Below the pieces are notes generated by a model. It ran no database searches and had not been told where the DNA came from. It saw nothing but the letters and a program-made list of their open reading frames with translations. This document shows positions 38,293 to 46,127 of a stretch of 64,000 nucleotides of DNA, piece by piece (the first letter of the stretch is position 1; each line of letters begins with the position of its first letter). The DNA comes from an uncultured Gammaproteobacteria bacterium (lineage in GTDB: Bacteria; Pseudomonadota; Gammaproteobacteria; Arenicellales; JAANXG01): NCBI GenBank assembly GCA_947259395.1, contig CAMYMN010000002.1:62001-126000 (forward strand), in the 5' to 3' direction. The position numbers and the translations under genes were made by a program.

Positions 38293-38679
38293 GTGAACAG
38301 TCTTGACACCAAACTTATCGCCGCTGTTTCCCTGGTGTGGGGAATCTTTGCGTTGGCCTATTTTGCGCTCGGCATGTTGGAAAGTGCCGCGACGTGGGGC
38401 GGCGGTGCGTGCATATTCTTGCTCTTTACCCTCGCCATGGCGCTGGCGCACCGGCGGGCCATGGGCGATGCAACCACCGCCGCCGCGAAGTCGAAACAAA
38501 CGCAACACCTTGATGTCGTTCTGATTGCCGCGGTGGCCGTCGTGTGGGCGATCTTCGCTCTCGCCTATGGCGCGCTCGGCATGCCCATCAGTGCCGTCAC
38601 CTGGGGCGTGGGCGCATGGTTGTTCATCGCCTTGACCGCCGGGCTGGTGATCGCCGGCCGCCGCGGCAGGCCACGCTGA
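38293..38679 (+). CDS. four-helix membrane protein with internal duplication
   Basis: 128 residues starting at GTG, 31 bases after the oxidase-like gene. Two halves repeat: LIAAVSLVWGIFALAYFALGM with ATWGGGACIFLLF, and LIAAVAVVWAIFALAYGALGM with VTWGVGAWLFIAL. Each half has two hydrophobic helices, giving four in all, joined by a Lys-containing cytoplasmic loop. No known family. The position suggests a small accessory subunit of the oxidase-like complex, as small helical subunits are common there. This is inference from context only. Confidence 0.7.
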   Translation: MNSLDTKLIAAVSLVWGIFALAYFALGMLESAATWGGGACIFLLFTLAMALAHRRAMGDATTAAAKSKQTQHLDVVLIAAVAVVWAIFALAYGALGMPISAVTWGVGAWLFIALTAGLVIAGRRGRPR

Positions 38680-38736
38680 AGGCGTGCCTGCGGCGATGGC
38701 TGACCCGTTTATGTTGCACCAAGACCACGATCCGCA

Positions 38737-39093
38737 TCATCGGACCGTATACTCAAACTCAAGCCTAGCCGGATGCGGGTTCGGGTTGGTCCACATCAGA
38801 CAATACCGCGCGCTGATGTGGGGCTCGAACGTCCCACTGCTGCGCGCGATGAGGTGCTCGGAGATCACATGAATGACCTCTTTTTGTTGGTGGTGGTGAA
38901 TATTGAAAAGGACCGACCCATTGGCGTTGAATCGATAAACGAGCCTCTCACCCTCCGCGAGATCAAAGCACTTTTCGAACATCTTATTCGTCCACAGATT
39001 GACGGTCTCGGCTCCCGTTTTCACGTCGGCATGACATCCGATGACCAGCGCCAGGACGATCGTCACCATCCCGGTTTTCGTCCGGCACCCGTT
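38737..39093 (-). CDS. small predicted lipoprotein with a GOLD-like beta-sandwich
   Basis: About 118 residues. The body (LVYRFNANGSVLFNIHHHQQ, later YCLMWTNPNPHPARLEFEY) looks like a small beta sandwich similar to the GOLD/emp24 type, with a His-rich strand. The start is uncertain. A TTG at 39091-39093 gives a signal peptide with Arg and Lys before the hydrophobic core and a lipobox LVIGC; an ATG at 39069 leaves no charged n-region; the frame stays open to 39201. No function is known. It converges with the four-helix gene and lies beside another predicted lipoprotein gene on the other strand. Confidence 0.65.
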   Translation of the reverse strand, partial: NGCRTKTGMVTIVLALVIGCHADVKTGAETVNLWTNKMFEKCFDLAEGERLVYRFNANGSVLFNIHHHQQKEVIHVISEHLIARSSGTFEPHISARYCLMWTNPNPHPARLEFEYTVR

Positions 39094-39320
39094 CAAGGCT
39101 GCAATCGAGACGCGCCATCGGCGACAACCGCCCCGACTTCTCGACGATACAGGGGAGGCGGTCACTGGATCGGCTCCGTTGATGGCATCGCCGAGGTGCA
39201 ACAGGGGGCGCTATTGACGCTGGTGTAAGGTAATGCAGTCACCGGTATCTGCGATGGCAACCAGGTTTGACACATGTTAGGGTCAGTGGAACATCAGGGC
39301 CCCGGTTTGTCCATCGACGC

Positions 39321-39896
39321 ATGCTTTTTTCACCCCGACGATACGGTTTGGTTCACCGCATGGTACTCGTCCCAGCAATGCTGTTGGGGCTGATGAGCTG
39401 TGGCCAAACGGAGACCACTTCGGCGCAAAGCGCTGGCACCCGCAACGAGCCGGTGGTGCTGGAAGCGGAACATGCCGAGCGCGAGGGTGCGGTACAGAAG
39501 AAATGGGACCGTTGGGTGGTATGGTGCGGACATAACATCTGCGACGGTTCCTACAGCTGGGAATTCCCGACGGCGGGCACCTACCGCTTTGTGTGGAAAG
39601 ACGTCGTGCACAAATGCGCCGGCGCCTCCCCCTATGCGATGTTCATTAACGGCGACAAGGTGATCGATGGAAAGATTCCCCAGCACGGAAGCTGCACCGG
39701 ATGTACACCTCAGAACATCGTCCAAAATCCCGGCGAACAATACTTGAAACGCGCTGATATCGACCTTGGCAGTTACCGCGTTGGGGCCCAATTCAAGGTG
39801 AAACTTTGGGTGCAAAATGCGTTCGATTGTGGGATTGAAAATCCAGGCGCCTATGGCGGGCACTTCCTGGAGATCATCGCCCACCCGGAAAACTAA
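39321..39896 (+). CDS. cysteine-rich predicted lipoprotein with carbohydrate-binding-like fold
   Basis: 191 residues. The signal contains RR (MLFSPRRYGLVHR) and ends in LLGLMSC, a lipobox. The mature part has six cysteines in WCGHNICDG, HKCAGA, SCTGC and FDCGI, probably forming disulfides, and a jelly-roll-like strand pattern (EAEHAEREG, YSWEFPTAGTYRFVWK) resembling carbohydrate-binding modules that begin with an EAE motif. The function is unknown. I choose the ATG at 39321; TTG at 39267 and ATG at 39360 are other in-frame starts. It converges with gloB. Confidence 0.68.
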   Translation: MLFSPRRYGLVHRMVLVPAMLLGLMSCGQTETTSAQSAGTRNEPVVLEAEHAEREGAVQKKWDRWVVWCGHNICDGSYSWEFPTAGTYRFVWKDVVHKCAGASPYAMFINGDKVIDGKIPQHGSCTGCTPQNIVQNPGEQYLKRADIDLGSYRVGAQFKVKLWVQNAFDCGIENPGAYGGHFLEIIAHPEN

Positions 39897-39950
39897 TAGG
39901 TGTTGATCAAGTCATCGCGTCGCAGCGCGCAACATTTTGGCCGACACCGA

Positions 39951-40742
39951 TCACCATTGGTTGCGCAACTCGCGCAGTTTCAGAAATACCGTCTTTTCAT
40001 CCGGTGCATCGGGCAGATCTGGAAACATCTGGCGCAGTTTCGCGATTACCGTGGGGCTGTGTAAGCGGAAAAACGTATTCACCTCTTTTTCCAGGGCCAG
40101 ATTGGTGACCAGCGCCCGGTCGGGGTCTTGTTGCCGGACCGCCTCGAGCAGGCTTTTTGCTGCCTGGTTATCCGGTTCCCGGTCAAGGGTGAAATTGAGA
40201 TTGTTGACGATATAGTCGTGACCCGGATAAATGTTAGTGGTATCCGGCAGATTGGCCAGCTGACGGACAAACGTCATATATAACTCTTCGGGATGACCGC
40301 CGTTGTGGCAATTGCCGGCGCCGGCGTTGAACAAAGTGTCGCCGCAAAACAGACCTGGGACATCCGCGTGGGCGAGAACACACACATGACTCATCGTGTG
40401 ACCGGGGGTGTCCAGGGCCTCCAGCTCAATAGTCTTTCCGACTTTCACAACATCTCCGGCACGCAGCCCCACATCGACCCCGGGGATTTTATCGCCGGCC
40501 TTGTGGTGCGCCAGTAATTTCGCCCCGGTGGCGGCAATGACCTGTGAATTGCCGCCGGTGTGGTCGCCGTGTTCATGCGTGTTCAGGACCTGAGTAATCT
40601 CCCACCCGCGTTGTTTGGCGGCGTTCAGGCACCGTTTGTGATCCAGCGGGTCAACCGCCAACGCCTCCCCGGTCTGCGGGCATACGATCAGATAATTGAA
40701 GTTGCGCCACGCATTCTTGGTCCAAATCTGTTCGACGATCAT
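39951..40742 (-). CDS. gloB: hydroxyacylglutathione hydrolase (glyoxalase II)
   Basis: A 263-residue metallo-beta-lactamase-fold thioesterase that hydrolyses S-lactoylglutathione in methylglyoxal detoxification. Both metal sites are present: [10 protein letters not shown] (55-64), GHTMSHV and [13 protein letters not shown]. The C-terminal domain with [12 protein letters not shown] and the final KLRELRNQW resembles proteobacterial GloB. Cytoplasmic, no signal. It lies alone between the lipoprotein gene and mscL, on the strand opposite to both. Confidence 0.94.
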   Translation of the reverse strand: MIVEQIWTKNAWRNFNYLIVCPQTGEALAVDPLDHKRCLNAAKQRGWEITQVLNTHEHGDHTGGNSQVIAATGAKLLAHHKAGDKIPGVDVGLRAGDVVKVGKTIELEALDTPGHTMSHVCVLAHADVPGLFCGDTLFNAGAGNCHNGGHPEELYMTFVRQLANLPDTTNIYPGHDYIVNNLNFTLDREPDNQAAKSLLEAVRQQDPDRALVTNLALEKEVNTFFRLHSPTVIAKLRQMFPDLPDAPDEKTVFLKLRELRNQW

Positions 40743-40934
40743 CGGCCAACCTGCAGCGTTGTGAGGCCCGCGATGGTAACACGACTCAACGACAGCTGTG
40801 CCGGGGTCACCAATGTGTCGTCTGTGCCGGATCGTATTGGTGACAAATTTACCGTCGTTTACATATTCTCATGGCCGCCGAAAAGTCGGTTTATTAAAAT
40901 TGAGCGGCTTTCAATTTCAATTAAAGGGACGGTT

Positions 40935-41363
40935 ATGTTTAAAGAGTTCAAAGAGTTTGCGATGCGCGGAAACGTGGTGGATATGGCAGTTGGCATCGTT
41001 ATCGGCGCCGCCTTCGGCACCATTGTCAAGTCGTTTGTCGCCGATGTGTTGATGCCGCCCATCGGTCTGTTGCTCGGTAACGTCGACTTTTCCAACCTGT
41101 TCGCGGTGATCAAGGAAGGGGCCACCGCCGCCCCCTACGCGACCCTCGAGGCAGCCCAGAAAGCTGGCGCGGTGACGCTGAACTATGGTGCATTTTTTAA
41201 CACCGTGATCAGTTTCGTGATTATCGCGTTTGCGGTGTTTATGGTCATCAAGGCCATCAACAACATGCAGAAACAGGAAGAAGAAACAGAAAAGGCGCCG
41301 GCCGAACCGCCGAAGCAAGAACAGCTGCTGACCGAAATCCGCGACATCCTCCAGGGCAGTTAG
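40935..41363 (+). CDS. mscL: large-conductance mechanosensitive channel
   Basis: A 142-residue channel that opens under membrane tension to release solutes after osmotic downshock. The amino-terminal [20 protein letters not shown] is the conserved start helix and pore lining, followed by [20 protein letters not shown]. The second helix is at about 84-105, with an acidic C-terminal helix ([11 protein letters not shown]). The extra open frame upstream to 40560 overlaps gloB and is not used. Shine-Dalgarno GGGACGG is 4 bases from the ATG. Confidence 0.97.
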   Translation: MFKEFKEFAMRGNVVDMAVGIVIGAAFGTIVKSFVADVLMPPIGLLLGNVDFSNLFAVIKEGATAAPYATLEAAQKAGAVTLNYGAFFNTVISFVIIAFAVFMVIKAINNMQKQEEETEKAPAEPPKQEQLLTEIRDILQGS

Positions 41364-41539
41364 TTGCACCCCGTGTCCGGCGCCGGGTCCAAAGCAACCG
41401 CGCCCACGCGAACGGCGCCGCGTTCTGAGCGACATCGACCGCAGTGACCGGGGCGCCGCGGACCGTCGAAGTCACGTGGTTGAACACCATCGCTCGTGAC
41501 TCGTGCGTACCCGGGTCGATGGGCAGTGCGAGCGGCGCG

Positions 41540-42712
41540 TCAGTCATCTGCACGTAACGGCAACTCGCTGGTGTGCGCCACCGGAGTTCTCGTCGGCAGC
41601 GTCTTGTGCAGCCGTTTTATCACCTTCTCTGCGGTGGCCCGATAGCCGGTCAGCTTGCCGCCTAAGATCGAGAGTACCCGCGGGTGACTGGGGTCATCGA
41701 CTTCCAGCCGTGTCTCGCGGGAGCTTTTGAATGCCGCGCCTTGGGTCACCGGCAGCACCCGCAATCCCGCCCAAGCCGCCAGTACCTGTGCCGGACGTTG
41801 CGGGAAATAATGGCGATGGACCTTGAGCAGATAATCGATCTCCTGCGGTAACGGTGCCACGTCACCCGGATCGCCCTGATAACGGTGTTCGGTGGTGCCC
41901 AGCAGCGCGACATCATCGCGCCAGGGAATGAGAAACACCGCACGACGGTCCTCCGGGACCTCCATGTAGTAGCAGCCATGCTCTACCCCACCTTGCAACT
42001 CGAGGTGGGTGCCCTGAATGTTCTCCACCGCCGGCGCCGCTACCGGCGGCGTAAAACGCTGCAATACCGATGTTGCCCACGGCCCCGCGGCGTTGATCAC
42101 CGTCTGAGCGGTACACTGGTGGTCACGATCCTGGTAACGGTATACCACCCGACAGCCGTCGCCGTTGAGGTTGCCGCGCACGAACGCCGCCGGCCACAAG
42201 CACCGGGCGCCCAGAGACTCGGCCGATCGTATCACCGCCTGGGTCAGGCGTACGTCGTCGGTCTGCGCGTCCCAGTATTGGAACACCGCCTGTAGCCCTT
42301 CGGTACGCAGTCCGTCCAGATCATGCCACTGTGCCTTGGGCAGCGACTGAAAGCGCACCTCTCGTCGCAGTCCCGCCAACAACGCGTAGATACTGAGCCC
42401 GGTGCGAATCAGCCACGGCCGCCGGCTAGTGCCTGGATAAACGGGAATAAAAAATCGTTGCCGGTGCACCAGACCCGGCGCCAGCCGCAGCAACAGCTCC
42501 CGTTCTCGCAGACTTTCGCGCACCAGACCGAATGCCGCGCTTTCTAGATAACGCAATCCACCATGGATGAGCTTGCTGGAGCGGCTCGACGTCCCTGCCG
42601 CGGGGCGCCGTTGCTCCAGCAACAACACCGCATAGCCGTGCGCCGCGGCAGCCTGTGCGACCCCCGCGCCGTGGATCCCGCCACCCACCACCACGATGTC
42701 ATAGTTATCCAT
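41540..42712 (-). CDS. short GlpD-like FAD-dependent glycerol-3-phosphate dehydrogenase
   Basis: A 390-residue DAO-fold flavoprotein. The FAD motif is VVVGGGIHGAGVAQAAAAHGY, followed by GTSSRSSKLIHGGLRYLE, the signature of glycerol-3-phosphate dehydrogenases. LGTTEHRYQGDP and SILGGKLTGYRATAEKV also match. E. coli GlpD has about 501 residues; this one stops at the end of the FAD/substrate domain and lacks the C-terminal helical domain. The stop is clean and no continuation is seen downstream, so it looks like a natural short form. The start (MDNYDIVVV) overlaps the end of the glycerophosphodiesterase gene, whose product would be its substrate. Confidence 0.82.
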   Translation of the reverse strand: MDNYDIVVVGGGIHGAGVAQAAAAHGYAVLLLEQRRPAAGTSSRSSKLIHGGLRYLESAAFGLVRESLRERELLLRLAPGLVHRQRFFIPVYPGTSRRPWLIRTGLSIYALLAGLRREVRFQSLPKAQWHDLDGLRTEGLQAVFQYWDAQTDDVRLTQAVIRSAESLGARCLWPAAFVRGNLNGDGCRVVYRYQDRDHQCTAQTVINAAGPWATSVLQRFTPPVAAPAVENIQGTHLELQGGVEHGCYYMEVPEDRRAVFLIPWRDDVALLGTTEHRYQGDPGDVAPLPQEIDYLLKVHRHYFPQRPAQVLAAWAGLRVLPVTQGAAFKSSRETRLEVDDPSHPRVLSILGGKLTGYRATAEKVIKRLHKTLPTRTPVAHTSELPLRADD

Positions 42713-43487
42713 GGCGTGCGCGCTTTGCCAACAGGGGATGTTGCAACATATCGACGATGCGGTCGGTCTCCACCAGGTCGATACCGCGCGTGGAAAACGC
42801 CAAGGCCTGGTCCGGATCATCGACGACATACACGGCCCATTGCCACGGCCCACGCCAGATGTCGTGGTCGTGTTCGGGAAGGATGTCCGTGTCGCAAAAT
42901 AAATAGTTGGGTGCCATCGCCTCGGCCCGTACCTGGTTGTCGGCGTTCCATTCCGGCAGTACCCAACCGATGCGCACGCCGTGGTTCCAACATGCATATT
43001 CCATCGCCGCTGCGTCAAAAGAGATGAACACCGCCTGGTCGCCAAATGCGCGCAATATCTTTACCGTCGCATCAACCATGTTGGCGCGCCCGAAATGAAT
43101 AAGGCTGGCACGTTTTAACTCTACAAAGGCGGTGACCTCGGGCCACACCGCCAGCAATTCGCAAAACTCGAGCAGCGACGGAATCGGGTTGTTGGTGAAG
43201 CGATCCCCGAAACGCGCCGGAAATGACGCGCGCAGCTTCTTGACCTGTGCGAGAGAGCGCGTCAACAGACCACCGGCGACCCCGGACATGCGCAGCGTGT
43301 CGGAATCGTGATACAGCACCGGGACACCGTCAGCGGTGAGCTGTACATCCAACTCCAAATACCGTGCACCGGCCTGCAGCGCGGCCTCAAAACCGATGAG
43401 CGTGTTTCCGGGCATCGATGCCGGAACGCCGCGGTGCGCGACCAGGTGCGGCGCTTGCGGTGTGTGATTAGCGAGCTTTTGTCGCAT
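42705..43487 (-). CDS. glycerophosphodiester phosphodiesterase
   Basis: A 260-residue GDPD-family TIM-barrel enzyme that hydrolyses glycerophosphodiesters to glycerol 3-phosphate and an alcohol. HRGVPASMPGNTLIGFEAAL near the amino end carries the catalytic His. ELDVQLTADGVPVLYHD holds the metal-binding Glu and Asp and the second His. No signal peptide, so probably cytoplasmic (UgpQ-like). Its last codons overlap the start of the short GlpD-like gene, giving a two-gene unit for using phospholipid head-group diesters. Confidence 0.92.
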   Translation of the reverse strand: MRQKLANHTPQAPHLVAHRGVPASMPGNTLIGFEAALQAGARYLELDVQLTADGVPVLYHDSDTLRMSGVAGGLLTRSLAQVKKLRASFPARFGDRFTNNPIPSLLEFCELLAVWPEVTAFVELKRASLIHFGRANMVDATVKILRAFGDQAVFISFDAAAMEYACWNHGVRIGWVLPEWNADNQVRAEAMAPNYLFCDTDILPEHDHDIWRGPWQWAVYVVDDPDQALAFSTRGIDLVETDRIVDMLQHPLLAKRARHG

Positions 43488-43666
43488 ATCTACAAAAGAC
43501 GTCGCTGCGCAGGCCAGGGTAACTGACCGCCCCGTAGTGCATCGCGGGCGCTAACCAGCGGTGTTTGGTGATTGTCAATAAATGCATGAGCCTTAACGCA
43601 CGCGCGTGTCATCCTGGAGCGACAGTTTATCGTTATCTAGAGATCAACCATACGGGAACATTGCTG

Positions 43667-44119
43667 ATGTACAAACAAATTGTTGGTGTGGTGTTGGCCG
43701 GCACCATGGTTGCCGGCGGCTGTGCGATGACCAAAGAAGAGGCGGGCACGGCCACCGGTGCGGTGGCTGGCGACGTGCTCGGTTCCACCATCGGTGACGG
43801 CAGCGGCCAAGTTGCCGCAACATTCGTAGGTGCAGTGCTCGGGGCCCTGGTGGGCCAAGAAATCGGCCGTTCCTTGGATCGCGTCGATGAACTGCATGCG
43901 CAACACGTGCTGGAGTACAACCGTGTCGGGGAAAGTACCCGCTGGGTGAATCCGGACGAGGGCAGTCAAGTCACCATCACTCCTACGCAGACCTACCAAA
44001 CACCGTCGGGCGAATATTGCCGCGAATTCCAAACCGACACTATTGTCGGCCGCAACCGGGAAAAGGCGTATGGGACGGCATGCCGGCAACCCGATGGGTC
44101 TTGGCGGATCGTCAACTAA
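43667..44119 (+). CDS. glycine-zipper outer-membrane lipoprotein (17-kDa antigen-like)
   Basis: 150 residues. The signal MYKQIVGVVLAGTMVAGGC has a lipobox (VAGGC). Residues 28-70 form a glycine-zipper hairpin (GTATGAVAGDVLGSTIGDGSG, then VGAVLGALVGQEIGRSLD) as in the rickettsial 17-kDa antigen and SlyB-like family. The C-terminal domain ends YCREFQTDTIVGRNREKAYGTACRQPDGSW, the typical cysteine-containing tail. The open frame continues to 43565, but the ATG at 43667 starts the signal. Probably structural in the envelope; role not defined. Confidence 0.85.
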   Translation: MYKQIVGVVLAGTMVAGGCAMTKEEAGTATGAVAGDVLGSTIGDGSGQVAATFVGAVLGALVGQEIGRSLDRVDELHAQHVLEYNRVGESTRWVNPDEGSQVTITPTQTYQTPSGEYCREFQTDTIVGRNREKAYGTACRQPDGSWRIVN

Positions 44120-44148
44120 GAATAATTGGCTTCCAAGAGAGCACTCCG

Positions 44149-44168
44149 ACCCGGTGTGCTCACCGGGT
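44149..44168. terminator. hairpin between convergent genes
   Basis: ACCCGGTG-TGCT-CACCGGGT is a perfect 8-bp stem with a 4-base loop between two convergent genes. The following T run is short, so termination is likely but not certain, and it may work in both directions. Confidence 0.55.
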
Positions 44169-44834
44169 TTACAATCGTTGCTCGAGCCGGTGTTGGCGGC
44201 TCGCGTCGTACGCCGCCCGCTGGCGTTCATCGGTGAACGAATCTTTGAGATCATCGTAAGCTTGGCGCGCCCATTCACGGTCGGCGAACACGGTGATGAT
44301 GCCTTCCGCCCACTTGAGCCGGTCGCCCGGCGCTGACAATGTTGCGCCTGCCGTGCGGGCGGCGAGTTCTTGCAGCGCGTCAAGATCCTTGCATTCGGCC
44401 TCCACCTTGGTGAGTAGCGATGTTGCCAACTCCGCATCGACCTGCCCGGCCATGTGCGCCAGGTCCATGATCTCATCCAGTCCCGTCGCCTCCTCCACGG
44501 CCTACGCCAGCAGCGTCTTGCCGGTTTCGGCATCGCCGACCAGGGTCGCGAAGGCATGACCTACCGCTGCGAATTCCTTACCCTCGAAGCACGCCTCTTT
44601 AGCTTGCTGCAACAAGTCCTTGGCATATTCTTGGTCCCCCAGTCCGGCGGCGAAACTTCTCGCTACGTCGACGTATTGCGCCGGAAGCTGGCATTGCATC
44701 TCCGCCTGCTGCAACAGGTGCCTGGCGTATTGTTTGTCCTCCGGGTCGCTCAACGCTTCATTGGCCAACGCCACGAAGTCATCGCTGCTGGTGCCGTCTG
44801 TTTCTCGCGCCTCTTGGTCTTGTTTCGTCGCCAT
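44169..44834 (-). pseudogene. helical-repeat protein gene interrupted by an in-frame TAG
   Basis: Two frames, 44502-44834 (MATKQDQEARETDG start) and 44169-44498, are in the same reading frame and separated only by TAG at 44502-44504 plus one codon. Together they would encode about 221 residues with Sel1/TPR-like helical repeats: LLQQAEMQC, LLQQAKEAC, LLA*AVEEA, LLTKVEAEC. The stop falls exactly where sister repeats have Gln or Lys, so a CAG-to-TAG change is the simplest explanation. The C-terminal quarter (WAEGIITVFADREWARQAYDDL) is intact with no other lesion. It is a recent pseudogene, a base error, or a gene read through at an amber codon. Function unknown. Confidence 0.7.
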
Positions 44835-44949
44835 CTCTAAAATTAAGGCTGGGCTGGAGGTTGTTGCGGGCGGGGAATCATAGCGCACGCGGCGTCGGCG
44901 CAGGAAATCATCACTACAATTTCTCTTTAGGCTGCGCTAAGGTCGCTTA

Positions 44950-45972
44950 ATGTCTGAGCCCGCCACACACGATATCACCGACAACAGCAGCGAGGCACGC
45001 GCCTATCAGGCCTTGCAGCCGGAACAGATTCTGAATGCTGTAGAAAGTGTTGGTTTTCACTGTGACGGCCGACTATTGGCGCTCAACAGCTACGAAAACC
45101 GCGTGTATCAAGTGGGGCTGGAAGACGCCGCGCCCATGATCGCGAAATTCTATCGCCCGCATCGCTGGAGTGATGACGCGATCCACGAAGAGCATAGCTT
45201 CGCTGGCGAGTTGGCGGCAGCGGAAATCCCGGTGGTCCCGCCGTGGCGTTCGACCTCTGGCGAGACCTTGCATCTTCAAGGACCGTTCCGCTTTACGCTG
45301 TTTCCCCGGCATGGCGGCCGGGCGCCGGAGCTGGACAACCCGGCACACCTGAAACAACTCGGACGCTTTCTGGGACGCATCCACGTGGTCGGCGCCGTGT
45401 GCGAGTTCGCACATCGCCCGGCGTTGACGATCGAATCCTTCGGTCACGACGCGTACCGTTACTTGTTGGAGAACGGGTTCCTGCCGCCGGAACTCGAGAC
45501 CCCCTATCGGTCGATCGCCGAGGATGTGTTACAACGCGTCGGCTATTGTTTTGACCGCGCCGGGGAGGTCGGTCGTTTACGTTTACACGGCGACTGCCAC
45601 AGCGGGAACATATTGTGGGCCGAAACAGGGCCTCACATCGTCGACCTGGATGACGCTAGAACGGGTCCCGCGATCCAGGACCTGTGGATGTTCTTATCCG
45701 GTGATCGCGCTTACCGAACGGCGCGTTTGCATGAGTTGTTGGACGGTTACACCCAGTTCAATGACTTTGATGCGCGTGAGCTGCACCTGGTCGAAGCACT
45801 GCGCACGCTGCGCCTGCTACACTATCACGCGTGGTTGGCGAAGCGGTGGAACGATCCGGCGTTTCCGCGGGCGTTTCCATGGTTCAACACTCAGCGCTGC
45901 TGGGAGGACCACATCCTCTCGCTGCGCGAGCAGGCTGCGTTGATGGACGAACCCGCCCTCGAGTGGCCTTGA
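44950..45972 (+). CDS. srkA: stress response kinase A (YihE/RdoA)
   Basis: A 340-residue eukaryotic-like Ser/Thr kinase of the choline-kinase-like fold. In E. coli SrkA counters stress-induced death, partly by opposing MazEF. The amino lobe has SYENRVYQVGLED and the ATP Lys in MIAKFYRP. The catalytic loop is LHGDCHSGNILW with Asp215 and Asn220, and the metal-binding Asp is in IVDLDDARTGP. It closely follows family length (328 in E. coli). It stands alone on the plus strand; dsbA, its usual neighbour, is not here. Confidence 0.92.
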   Translation: MSEPATHDITDNSSEARAYQALQPEQILNAVESVGFHCDGRLLALNSYENRVYQVGLEDAAPMIAKFYRPHRWSDDAIHEEHSFAGELAAAEIPVVPPWRSTSGETLHLQGPFRFTLFPRHGGRAPELDNPAHLKQLGRFLGRIHVVGAVCEFAHRPALTIESFGHDAYRYLLENGFLPPELETPYRSIAEDVLQRVGYCFDRAGEVGRLRLHGDCHSGNILWAETGPHIVDLDDARTGPAIQDLWMFLSGDRAYRTARLHELLDGYTQFNDFDARELHLVEALRTLRLLHYHAWLAKRWNDPAFPRAFPWFNTQRCWEDHILSLREQAALMDEPALEWP

Positions 45973-46127
45973 CCCGCGTATTGCACAACCCGTCCCGGGA
46001 ACCGGCGGCGACTAATTCAATCAATCCCCTCGCCGGTCTCGCCGCCCCGCCGCAACAGGCGGGCAATTGGTTGCGGTTATTGAATCGAAATCAACCATTC
46101 CACAGCCCGTGCGGTTACAATTTCACT

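Noticed and set aside
40560..40934. Upstream extension of the mscL frame
   Set aside because: It overlaps gloB on the other strand; MscL starts with the conserved [13 protein letters not shown] at 40935.
42713..43045. Upstream extension of the short GlpD-like frame
   Set aside because: It is the shadow of the glycerophosphodiesterase gene; the FAD motif begins right after the ATG at 42712.
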